This document shows positions 1 to 11,326 of a DNA stretch of 64,000 nucleotides, piece by piece. Under the pieces are notes generated by a model. The model saw only the letters and a program-made list of their open reading frames with translations, was not told where the DNA came from and ran no database searches. This DNA comes from Hevea brasiliensis (taxonomy: Eukaryota > Streptophyta > Magnoliopsida > Malpighiales > Euphorbiaceae). Position 1 is the first letter of the stretch. Every line of letters begins with the position of its first letter. The translations under genes and the position numbers were made by a program. The stretch is from assembly GCF_030052815.1 (NCBI RefSeq), contig NC_079510.1, positions 9,309,375-9,373,374 of the forward strand. The letters run 5' to 3'.

Positions 1-535
1 ATGTAATGAAATGAAAATTATTGTAATATTAATTTGAGATTTTATTTATCTGTATATTATTATAATATTAATTTTATTACCCTAATTAGTATGATATTCA
101 AATTTCTTCCTGAGTTTTGAAATCCATGTATGGTTTTTCTTGTGAAAAGTATGGCTTGAAAATTGAATTGATTTGATTGTGTTGAATTAAGAGATGAAAA
201 TGATTTGTATTGGAGTTGTGGTTGAGTAAAAATATTGGAAGTGCTTTTCTTTACAGGTTTTGAAGAGCTGTTTTCTCAAAATACAACTGGCACTCTGTCA
301 AAATTTTGAAAAAAATTTGTAACACCAGATATTAATCAATGATTTGATCCATGACCAAAATTTCAAATAAGGGCTTTTCAATAAATATTCAACGTTCCAC
401 CACTATAAAAATGATCAGAAATTGTTTTAAAATCCCTTGTAGTATATTTAATGGGTTACTGGTAGGCGAAGTACGGTAATTCATTAGGTATGCTACGGGA
501 GCATGTTATGCCTTACGGAGAGGTAAGGTGTGACA
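1..535 (+). repeat. 3' part of a 5' LTR (large-LTR Ty3/gypsy family), cut by the window edge
   Basis: The first ~460 bases repeat almost base for base at about 6530-6985, and the last ~75 bases repeat at 11012-11087. This segment is therefore the tail of the LTR whose full copy begins at 3192. It ends in GTGTGACA, a CA terminus, and a tRNA-Met primer-binding site follows seven bases later. The start lies outside the window. Confidence 0.88.
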
Positions 536-542
536 TGTTTAG

Positions 543-554
543 TGGTATCAAAGC
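543..554 (+). promoter_or_regulatory. Primer-binding site (initiator tRNA-Met type)
   Basis: TGGTATCAAAGC matches the plant tRNA-iMet complement TGGTATCAGAGC at 11 of 12 bases and sits just downstream of the LTR end at 535. The second copy at 11095 has the exact consensus. Confidence 0.85.
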
Positions 555-719
555 AAGTTTTAATGTAAATTTTGAATTGTGAATTTTAAATATTTTTTTT
601 ATAAGTACAACTGCTCGAATGTTTGATATATATAGTACATTTACATTATAAATATGAATTGACAGGGAGAAATCTCCTTGTGTTGGTTGTACAGAAAATA
701 TAATATTCTATGAAATGAT

Positions 720-1500
720 ATGGAAGAGAAGGATGAGATAAGAGAACAGTCTGTAACAGCAGAAGTACAAGGTGAGGCCCCAGCTCTTCAGAGTGTCAGA
801 GGCCCGACTGTACTAGCCCTAGCTGTACAAATTATCGCACAAATGGCCCAGCGAATGGCCACTTTCTTTCAGCAAATGGCTGATAATCTGTCAGCCCAAG
901 TCCAAGTACAGACCCAACCCCCACAAGGGCAATATGAAACAGAGAAGAATGAGAAAATCTATGGGTCAGTGTTTGAGTAGTAATTTGGGAAAGAGAAAAG
1001 ATTTTGAGGGACCCCGAGCTCCTAAGCATGACAAAGACGGATCATCAGAACAAAAGCCACCAAGGTCTAGTCGTTGAATAATAAGAAGTTCCTATCCTCT
1101 TCGTATTTGCGACTCTTGTGGCAAATTGCATGGGGGCATTTATCGTAAGACCACTGGAGCCTGCTACAATTGTGGAAAGCTTAGACATTTTGCTAGAGAT
1201 AGTACTAGAGCACATCGCTCTGCTCTCCAGAGTTCACAGATAGCCAGTCAGAGTCAAGATAGAAATAGAGTTGATACTTCTCACAACCATAACACAGTGA
1301 ATCAACCTAAATATAGTAGTGCACTAGTCAGAGCATCCACTATGTGCCAGGGAGAAAGAGCAAAAACTTCGAATGTAGCTGCTGGTAAGTTTTTAATTTT
1401 TAGAGGAAACAATTAGTTATTATTTGATCCCAGCACTACTTATTTGTATGTTAGTGTTAGAATTATATGTTTTGTTGCTGTTCCTTTGCATGGGAATAAA
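720..1500 (+). pseudogene. Gag remnant with degenerate CCHC zinc knuckle
   Basis: The N-terminal piece (720-980) contains GEAPALQ and a Gln/Met-rich stretch that resembles the gag start of the minus-strand chromovirus near 39300-39500, so both belong to one family. The gag core expected between them is missing. From about 1105 the frame reads CDSCGKLHGG followed by CYNCGKLRHFARDS, a plant Ty3/gypsy zinc-knuckle region in which the last cysteine of CX2CX4HX4C has become serine. A stop lies between the two pieces at about 980, and another follows the knuckle region at about 1415. The next readable residues (LLFDPSTTYLYV) sit where the protease begins, with the catalytic D-S/T-G changed to D-P-S. 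No functional product is expected. Confidence 0.75.
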
Positions 1501-3177
1501 TTTTGATGCATTAGTGAATAGTTCTTTAGGATAAAAACTACGATAATAAGTGAAATTAGTTTTGGAGGAGTTAGTCAGCGAAAAGTATTTGCTAGCATAC
1601 AATAATTTATAAAGCTAATTAGTGAGCCAACTTAATATAAGGCACGAGGATCTAAAAGTAAGTTACTGTAATATAATTGCTCTAGATGAGGGCAAAGATG
1701 TTATTGTTAGTAATTGTCCATGGCTATTGAAATTAGAATAAGTGTAAGATACTAGTGGATTCGAGAAGGATAAGAGATAGGAAAGTTTGATCTATTGGAA
1801 TATATCGTAGTACCTATACAATGTTCTTAATGTTTGTACTGTAAGCTGCATATTACAGTACTAACTTAGGATTGCTGTGTAGAGCTACGTACTACTCGAT
1901 AGTGCACCAAGATAAGAATAGTTACAAGCAGCATCTGTTTTGGTATAATTATGCCAGTATAGAATTTTATTATTGAAAATGAGTTTGAAAATCCTACTTA
2001 GGGATTTAAAACTCCAAAGTTAGAATATTGAAAGAGTATAGTTATAAGGTAGCTAGAGTTATTGACTCAGCTATCTAACCCAAACTACGATACGTCAAGA
2101 ATTGCTATAAGACTAGAGATTTTGGTATAGTCATAAATTGAGATAACATTGATAGGGCGAGGTCATCCGGTCTTGGATATTGGGTTATAATTATTTTGGT
2201 GTTGTTATGGATTTTTCACCTAAAGTTTGGCAAAAAATAATATTATAATAGTATAACAACAAGGCACAAAGAAAAATTTTATTCTCCTAAATGAGACAGG
2301 ATGCTATGGATAATAATTATAACTTACAAAATGATTACGAAATAATGTTCTAATTGAGACAAGGATGGGATAAGAAATAATTGGCCAAGTATTTCTTAGA
2401 AAGACCACAATTTTATTGTGCGAACCATAATGATTAGATTATGATTGGCACATGACAAGAGAAAGAGGACAGTTCTGTAGGCTCTCTTCTTAAGGTATTA
2501 AAGGATAGATTATAGTTCAGTACAAGAGGAAGTAATGATTGTAAATCAGTGAAAAATAAGCTATAGAATATCGATAAATAAAAGAAAGGCAGAAATGAAA
2601 ATTTGAATAGTTTTTTAAATGAAATAAGAAATGTTATGAATATTAGTAAGAGTGCTGACTAGAATGGTCAAAGGACCAAAACAGAGTAATATCAAAGTAT
2701 AGTGAATTTATTAGGGATGTTAAGAGGTACTAAATTTTGACTCGACAGTTGAGCCAAGGAAGAAGATAAGACTAAGGAATGCAATAATTAAAGTTAAGTA
2801 TGGAATAGAAAAAGAAGTAAATAGAAAAGTAATTATGAAGATGGAAAAAGGAATGATATTAAGGAAATAACATAGAAGAGTGAGTTTCAGAGTAAGTTAA
2901 CTTATGACAGTGTTAAAAGCCCAACCATGGAGCTCAAAATTGTGGGACAAGGATTAACCTTTGTTGTTCCTAATTCAAGTTAAAGTAAGTAGTATGGAGA
3001 ACTCATAAGGATGTTAGCACATGGGACAAAACCGGTAAGAAATAAACGAATACCATTGGGTGAAGTATTATGGACCACTATAAGCAACATAAAAATGTGA
3101 GAGAGACATGGGAAAACAACACATACGAATGTTTAAGGACTGAGAGTGGGCAAAATTTCGAGGTTGAAATTTATTTT
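1501..3177 (+). other. Decayed internal region of the first element, no readable pol
   Basis: This stretch lies between the gag remnant and the 3' LTR. I find no reverse transcriptase, RNase H or integrase motif in any frame, and stops are frequent. The internal region is only about 2.66 kb, shorter than the ~3.87-kb LTR, so the copy is a derivative that lacks pol or has eroded beyond recognition. Confidence 0.6.
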
Positions 3178-3190
3178 AAGGGAGGAAGAA
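3178..3190 (+). promoter_or_regulatory. Polypurine tract before the 3' LTR
   Basis: AAGGGAGGAAGAA lies one base before the LTR start TGTAACACCC at 3192. This is the standard position for plus-strand priming. Confidence 0.75.
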
Positions 3191-6100
3191 TTGTAACACC
3201 CCTACATGCATAGTCCTGTGTAAATCACTATTCCGGTGACTGGTGTCAGTCTGGACAATTCAGGGGATTAGAACTATATTTAAGTCACCTAGAAAAGCCC
3301 TGAAAGAAAATTAAAAGTGATTACCATAAGGTAAAGTGTAAATAAGAAAAACAAAGCATAAACGGTTAAATGAGCTGGGGGTCACAGGGATGGGTGACCT
3401 TACCAAGAAATGACTGCGAGGACAACTGTAACTCTAATTTTGATTGGGACATTATGACACCGCAGGCCTAAGAAAAATTGTGAAGCTAGTGGAAAAGAGA
3501 AAATCACAGAAAAGAGTTGATAAGTAGGTTAAATAATTAGGTCAGGGTTTCAGAAGAAATGCAGTATTATCGGTAAACCGGATCAGACCGGCAAGGGGCA
3601 AATTGGTCAATTCACCCCTAGAAGTGACCCATGACCTAACTGTCCAACAAAATCTAAGAAATGAAAATTTTAAAATCTAGATTTAAATTAAAGAACTATG
3701 GAAAAAGAAAGGAAAAAAAAAAGAAAAGAAAAGAAAATAGGAATAATGACATCATACAAGTGACATCACTTAAGATGATCTAAGCATGATGTGATAAATA
3801 AATTTCCTTTTAATTACAATTTTGACCAAGTCAATGAAGGGATAAATACTAAAAATTTAAAAATGAAATTTTGGTCTTCTCTTTGCCCAAGCTTGTCGTC
3901 CCTCTTCCACTGCTCTCTCTCTCTCTCAAAAATTTTTTTTTCCATCCTCCATTGATAAACAAATTTGAGCTCTTAAAACCTCCTTTATATCATAAATCCT
4001 TGATAAAAGTTTATAAAATATTTCAAATTAACCCTTAAGAAGAAGATTTAGAGCAAGAAGTTAAAGAAATTTGAAGAGTTGAGGTAGATTGAAAAAGCTT
4101 CAATTAAGGTAAGTTCCCTCTTCTAACTTGAATTGAATTTTAAGTATGGAATTAAGGTTAAACAAGATTTTAATGGTATAAAAACATGAAAAAAATTTCA
4201 TGTAGAGGGACTCCATGAATTCGGCTGGAATTAAGGTTGAGTATAGAATTGATGTCAATTGATTAAATTAAATAAGTGAGCATGCTTAAATGGAGGTGTG
4301 AAGATGAATTGTACACTTTGAATCTTTGAAATTAGAGTATTAGAAAATTAGGGTTCTTAACCCCTAGGAAAATTAGGGGAAAAATTGGAGATTTTTGAAA
4401 TTGAACCAAATTGACGTAATTGAGACTCAAAATGGTCAATTGGGACCAATTGGGGTATGTTTGAATGGTGAGAATTTAAGTAAAATTTGGATTGGTAAGG
4501 GTCCAATTCTGGATAGCCTGACCTTGTTCCACTTAGGGGACCAAAACTGTAATTCTACCACTCTATTTGGTGTGAGGCCAATTGAAGATGAAATTAGACA
4601 CATAATGTCACAATTAAGTTAGTGAACAATTAAGTCAAACCCGGAATTGGCACACTGCCACTGTGCAAAAATGACTAAATAAACAGTGTTTGTTCATTTG
4701 GCCATAACTTAGCGTAGAAAGGTCCAAATGACCTGAATTTTATACCGATGGAAAGCTGAGACATAGCAATACAACTTTTATGAAGAAAACAAACTCAAAT
4801 TCTAACCATAACCCATCCAAAAAGTGAGTTACAATCGGCACACCAAAACAAGCAGAACTAGAATTGTGCCCAGAATTCTTGGTTTGGACCAATCCGGCCA
4901 GTCTTAGAAAAATAGGCATAACTTGAGCTATAAAACTCCAAGTAGAGTGATTCAAAAAGGAAATTAATGCTAAGACAATAAGGGACAACTTTGATGAAGG
5001 ACACTTAGCCAAATTCCCCCACTAACTAGACCAATGGATCAATAGAAAATAGTGACCTAGAACTGAATTTTTGGATTTGCACCTAGGGAAATTAGAAATT
5101 GAATTGGCAATCAATGCCAACAAAATTGACACAAAAAATGTGGTATATGAGTGCAATTAGAATTAATAAACCTATTTAGTACGAAAAAGTCAACATTTTG
5201 ACTTGAATAATGACCCAAAATGTAAAATTCAAAGGATACCATTTTAAACAAATTTAAGTCTACAATTAAGTAGGCATGAAATAAATTAATGAATTAATTA
5301 TGAGATATGGTACTGAAACACTATAAATTGTATATTTCAATTGAAAAAGAGACTGAAAAAGGATCTTCGAAGGAGAAATGAAAATTTGAGTAAACTAGTC
5401 GACAAAGAGATTTGTGCATAACTAGTTTTTAATTGATTTCGTTCTGAATATTTCATATGATTAAATGACATTATTTTCCTTATGTATTATGTTTATTAAG
5501 TATTGAATTTATTTCCATGATTATTGAAATTATTATAGTATGCATGAATTTCGCTTTTTGAAATGGTATTTCAACAATTATTGAGTATTATTATAGATTG
5601 AATAAATTAGTTTTGAAAAAATTGTGATAAAATATATTTTGAATTATGATGAGCATAAAAATTATTGGATATTGGAATTGACATTAAATTGAATTGTGTT
5701 GTGATTTATGCTCACAAAGAGGACAAGGAGATTCATGATATTGTTTTTATATCTCACTATAGATGCTTGACTAGGTTATTACCGGTCTCTCTCATTTGTT
5801 GAGGAGACAATGGAGTTAGCTTTGTTTTGATTACTATGGTATGTGCACATGCTTAGATTCTCCTCTTATTAGAGGTTAGATCTAAGTTTTTCATTGGCCC
5901 TTTCGAAAGTTGCATTATTGTGGTATGTAATGTGTAGGATGATTCGATCTCCTCGAGCATAGGGAGTTAGAATCGCCCTGAAGATGGCCCTTACAGATTA
6001 TTCTTGCATTGTTAGTGAGATAAAGAATGGTTTTTGAATAATAAAGAATTTTGATTTCAAATGGGATTTATGCATAATTGATTTTGTTAAAATTAATCTT

Positions 6101-6985
6101 TATTTCCATAAATTGCTGGAATTACTTTAAATGTCCAGTTGTGATTTGATAACTTGAATTTTTTTATCAAAGTCATTTTAACAAATGATTTATATTATTG
6201 GTAACGAATATTTTGATTTTCTTTGAATTTGATGAATATCCAGATTTTCAAATTCTTTGCTATAATTTTGCTAAGGTATATAGTATTATGTTTTAAATTA
6301 TAGTTGTGCACCACTGAGTTTACCACTCAGCGATAGCTTTGTATGCTATCGCAGGTGAAAGGAACATAGAGTAACTGAGTAAGGTTCCCTGAAGATACAT
6401 TGGGACTAGCTCCAGGTATATCATAGGTATACCCTTGTACATTAAATTTTGATGTATTCATGTAATAATATGTATGAAAATTTTTTTGAGTAGTTGCACA
6501 AGAACTTTTGTAATCATATTTTGGTATGTAATGAAATGGAAATTATTGTAATATTAATTTGAGATTTTATTTATCTGTATATTGTTGTAATATTAATTTT
6601 ATTACCCTAATGAGTATGATATTCAAATTTCTTCCTGAGTTTTGAAATCCATGTATGGTTTTCCTTATCAAAAGTATGGCTTGAAAATTGAATTGAGTTG
6701 ATTGTGTTGAATTGAGAGATGAAAATGATTTGTATTGGAGTTGTGGTTGAGTAAAAATATAGGGAGTGCTTTTCTTTACAGGTTTTGAAGAGCTATTTTC
6801 TCAAAATACAGCCGGCACTTTGTCGAAATTTTGAAAAAAATTAGTAACACCAGATTTTAATCAAGGATTTGATCCATCACCAAATTTTCAAATAAGGGCT
6901 TTTTAATAAATATTCAACATTCCACCACTATAAAAATGATCAAAAATTTTTTAAAAATTTCTTGTAGTATATTTAATGGGTTACC

Positions 6986-9900
6986 TGTAACACTCTCATT
7001 TTCGTAGTCCGTACATCCTACTGTTCCGACAGCTAATATCTGCCCCGGAAAGTCGGAATGTTTGGAACTACACTGTAATGACAGTGAGGAAGTATAAAAT
7101 AATGAAATATGTGATGAGAAAAATTAAGCAAAAATAAAAGAGATAAAATGTGACTAAATTAAATGAGTCGAACCTGTAGTGATGGGTGACCGCACTGGGA
7201 AGTTATGGCGGGGATCGTTGACTAGCCGTGGACCACGGAGAACCCTGAAAAATATTTTCGGGACCTAATTAAAGGTCTACTGAGGTGTAATTGACATTGG
7301 AAATATCAAAAGAAAATTTAGTAAGTCAATATACATAAAAATGAAAATTAAAAAAATTGGCTGGTCAAGAAGTTAATCGGTAGCACCGAAAAATTTAAAA
7401 TGCAACCCGAAGAGGGGCATTTTGGTCATTTGACACCTAAAGTGGACTTTTGACCTAAATGTCCATTAAAAATAAGTGGTATTAAATTTTGAAATTTCAT
7501 GAAAATAAGAAATTAAATATGAAGAGTAAATAAAGGAAATATGGGGGATGTAATTAAAAATACTAAAGTTTAAATATTATATTGAATATTAAAATGATTA
7601 GTGAGGGTATAAATACACATAATTGGACAAATTGTTCCACTAAACCATTTCATTTTCTTCAAGACTTCATCCATGGCCGAAATTCTCTCCCCAAAATCCT
7701 CCATAGCCGGCCACTTGCATAAGCTCCACTCCTAATGATCAAGCCATAATTTTTTCAAGAGTTCTTTATTAAAGTTGATCTCTACATCATGGCCAACATA
7801 TAGACAGCAAAAAGGAGAGGAAATACCATGGATTTGTGAAGCTCAAGTTGAGGTTAGTGCTAGTTTTCCTTACCTCACTTCATTAAAGTTTATATTAAGG
7901 TGGAGATAAGTTGAATGGTAAAGAAATTTGAAGGTTTTGATGAGTTATTGATGTGTACAATTTTTGGCAGCCATGGAAGTGTAAGGTGCTTGATTTATTT
8001 TTATGTGAATTTGATGGGAATTAAGGTTAATTGAAGTAAATTAATGTATTTGTGAGTAAATTTCATGTTTTTGATGTGTTTGGATATTGAATTGGGGAAT
8101 TGGAGGAAGTGGTAAAATTTTGAGCACTTAGTGAATTTTTGGCAGCCTTGATAAACCAAGAAAAGTGTTGGATTTCATGAAATTGCTTGATGAATTCTGG
8201 TACTATGGGATTAATGGAAGTGCATGTAAATTATTCTTTGAAAACTATGTGTAATTGTTAGGTATTTTGTATATATTGTATTGATGTAATTAAGGTTGCA
8301 ATTAGTGTATTGAGAAATTGTATAAACTATCCAAAATGACCATGTTGAGATGTGATAAATGATGTTTGTGCCTTATAAATCTAGAAATTTGGTAAGGAAA
8401 ATTAAGGTGAAGCAAGTAGGATGTGTAATGATTGTGTATTTGATGAAGTGTATAAGGGCAGTATACAATTGAGCTTATAATATGATTTGTGTGTTCCCAA
8501 TTGGTATGAGGCTAATTGGAGATAAAACTAGACTCAATAGGGACCAACTTTCATGTAGAAAGCTTATCAAAATTTTGTCTAGAAAGTGACTCAAAAAATG
8601 ACCTAATCCGGAATTGGTAACTTATAACCCAGAATTTTTGACCATATGAACAGTAGTCAATCAAATGACCATAACTCACTGTAGACAGGTCCAAATGACC
8701 TGAAATTTATACCATTGAAAAGCTTAGACATAGGGCTACAACTTTGGTCAAAACCACCAAGCCCAGAAATGCCATTAAACAAGTCAAATTGATTGCCCAA
8801 TTTGGGTTACAAAAACAAGCTGAATTGGCTTTGACTTAAAAATGACTTATTTGTGCAATATAAGTGTAACTTGACCAGCCATAGTAAAATGACCATATCT
8901 TAGTCTACACAACTCCAAATGACCTGAAATTTATACCATTGGAAAGCTTAGACATAGGGTTACAACTTTGGTGAAGATCACAGAACCTAGAAATGCCATT
9001 TACTAAGTCAAATTGCTTGCATAATTTGAGGTATCAAAACTGTCCAGAACCATTGCAATCCAGAATTTGACCATATGAATAGTAGTCACTCATTTGACCA
9101 TAACTCATTCAAAGCAAGTCCAAATGACCTGAAATTTATATCAATGGAAAGATTAGACATAGAGCTATAACTCTTATGAAGACACCAAAGCCCAAAAATG
9201 ACCAGAACCAAGTCAAATTGATTGCCCAAGTTAGGGTACCAAATCTGTTAGAATTGAACTTGACCTAAAAATGACCTCAAGTTGCATTAAAAATGCAATA
9301 TGTCCAGCTTTAGTAAATTGACCATATATTGGTCTATACAACTCAGAATGACCTGAAATCTATGCCAAAGTTTAAGAAGACATAGAGCTACAAATTTGCT
9401 TTCTTTGACAAGAAGCTAAAAACCAATGGAAATAGGATATTTAGCTAGATCAATCTAGCATACTAAAACTGAAAAATTGACAATAATATGCAATGAAGCC
9501 TAAAAATAATTTGGCAATAAATGCCAACTTGTGAAAATTGTAAATTGCACTATACTGGCATCATATTGAAATGTAAATTGTGACATGTTAATACTAGAAT
9601 CAACTTATCCATGATGTATTAAAAGCTCAATATGTTCATTGACCAGTGAAGGCATAATGACGTATAAACCCTAAAAATAAAGAATTAAATATGTAATCTT
9701 GTAATATGCCCTAGTTTGCCTAGTTGACTACTTTGGATAGGTTGGTACGCCAATAGGGTTTTGACAGCTGTATTGTAAATAGCTTCATGCCACACTATGT
9801 TTTATGGCTCATTATGCCATACTGATTTTAATAGCCTATGGCTATACGGATTATGTTATGATACTCGGCTTATTGCCTTACTGATTGATTATATGGCTTC

Positions 9901-11006
9901 TTAGCCCCACTGTTTGCACATCGGGAGATATTTTGTGACCGATGGTGTGATAGCCCGAGGTACTAGGTACCCAGTGCTAGTTTATCCACTATTTGTACAC
10001 TGGGAGATACTTTGTGACTAATAGTGTGACGGCCCAAGGTACTAGGTACGCAGTTCTAGTATATCCGTTTATCCAGTCTGGTTAGTGTATAGGCTACACG
10101 GGCAGTTAATTTAAGTATTATTAAATTCAGACAGTTAAACTAAGTGTATTGACATGCAATACAACTAAATTAAGTATTGAATGAAATGAGTAAAAGAGAT
10201 TAGCAATAGAAACATAACAAAAATATAATTTGCAGAACCGTTGAGACTTAAAATACAATACAATTAGAATAATTTGTATACTAGGTACTATTACTGAAAG
10301 GTTATAACTTAGTAATTCCAAATAAGATCAAACTAGTATATAAGATAGTTGATACTAGAAATACTATACCAAAATTAATTGATTCCTGAGTATCCGAATT
10401 ATGATTTATTTCTTTCTTTATTTGTATATATATTATTTCATTATTGTATTATTACACCACTAAGCAGAAATGCTTAGCGCGATGGAATTGTTTCCTCGCG
10501 CAGGTACTAAAGGTAAAACCAGTAGACAATTGATTGAGATTTTTGGAGTCCAGATCTACAGAAGTGTCAGAAGAGTTCAAGGTTGTCACCTCCTCAGCAG
10601 TGCATATAGATAGGGCTCACATTAAGCATATAATGTATTTTCTATATTTTAATTATTTCTTATATTGTAAATTAAGAAATTACATTGATTAAGTTTGTGG
10701 TGTAATTAATTTGTATAATATGTAGACTGTGAACTTATGTAATTAGTTGACAAACTATGTTACTTAATGGAATTGAACATTTTGATATATGAGTTGATTC
10801 TGAATATGAATGAGATTGAAATTGTGAATATGGAAAATATGTGATATTTACTACACTTGTCAGATTTAATAAACAACATTAGTGCCTAAACCATTTTTGA
10901 ATAAATATATCAAGAACTGTAATGAAATCAGATAAGATCAGGTGCTCCGGCACACCGTGTGGTATGCCTTGCTCGGCTACACTGTAGACGGGTGAGGGGT
11001 GTTACA
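6986..11006 (+). mobile_element. Giant solo LTR (4.0 kb) with target-site duplication TTACC/TTACT
   Basis: The element begins TGTAACACTC and ends GGGGTGTTACA. It is flanked by TTACC (6981-6985) and TTACT (11007-11011). The uninterrupted copy at the left edge of the window reads GGGTTACTGGTAGG, which gives the empty site directly. No internal domain or primer-binding site lies inside, so this is a solo LTR left by LTR-LTR recombination. It belongs to a sister subfamily of the surrounding LTR. A TATAAATAC box-like sequence lies near 7615. A tandem-repeat field occupies 8640-9430. Confidence 0.88.
8640..9430 (+). repeat. Internal tandem repeats of the solo LTR, period about 430 bp made of two half-units
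   Basis: Four related segments begin at about 8640, 8890, 9069 and 9320, each opening with TGACCATAT. The first and third also share GAACAGTAGTCA or its variant; the second and fourth share a TTxGTCTAxACAACTC block. Each carries the module ATGACCTGAAATTTATACCA followed by GACATAG and a run reading ACAACTTT or similar. Single copies of this module recur in all the other giant LTRs. Confidence 0.8.
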
Positions 11007-11094
11007 TTACTGGTAGGTGAAGTACGGTAATTCATTAGGTGTACTACGGGAGCATATTGTGCCTTATGGAGGGGGTAAGGTGTGACATGTTTAG

Positions 11095-11106
11095 TGGTAT
11101 CAGAGC
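11095..11106 (+). promoter_or_regulatory. Primer-binding site of the second array unit
   Basis: TGGTATCAGAGC is an exact match to the plant initiator tRNA-Met complement and starts seven bases after the LTR end at 11087. Confidence 0.88.
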
Positions 11107-11326
11107 AAGTTTTAATGTAAATTTTGAATTAGGAATTTGAAATAATTTTTTTTTATAAGTACAATTGCTCGAATGTTTGATACATATAATATATTTACAT
11201 CATAAATATGAATTGATGAGGAGAAATCTCCTTGGGTTGGTTGTACAGAAAATAGAAAATTCTGTGAAATGATATAGAAGAGAAGGATAAGACAAGAGAG
11301 CAGTTTGTGACAGCGGAAGTACAAGG

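Larger units (their letters stand above)
3192..11087 (+). repeat. Full-length giant LTR, split by a solo LTR at 6986-11011
   Basis: The LTR begins TGTAACACCC and ends GGTGTGACA at 11087. Without the insertion its two parts (3192-6985 and 11012-11087) add up to about 3.87 kb. It serves both as the 3' LTR of the first internal region and as the 5' LTR of a second one, because a primer-binding site follows at 11095. Within it are a TGACATCA pair (3747-3768), a CT-rich stretch (about 3905-3950), a donor-like AAG|GTAAGT at 4108/4109 and an acceptor-like CGCAG at 6353 next to a GCGATAGC/GCTATCGC hairpin. Confidence 0.85.

Noticed and set aside
4395..4622. 75-codon open frame inside the giant LTR
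   Set aside because: It is not kept in the other LTR copies, has no recognisable domain, and lies in the proposed intron.
8640..9430. CRISPR-like spaced repeats
   Set aside because: Units are long (about 180-250 bp), diverged, and inside an LTR of a eukaryotic element. No cas-like gene exists in the window.
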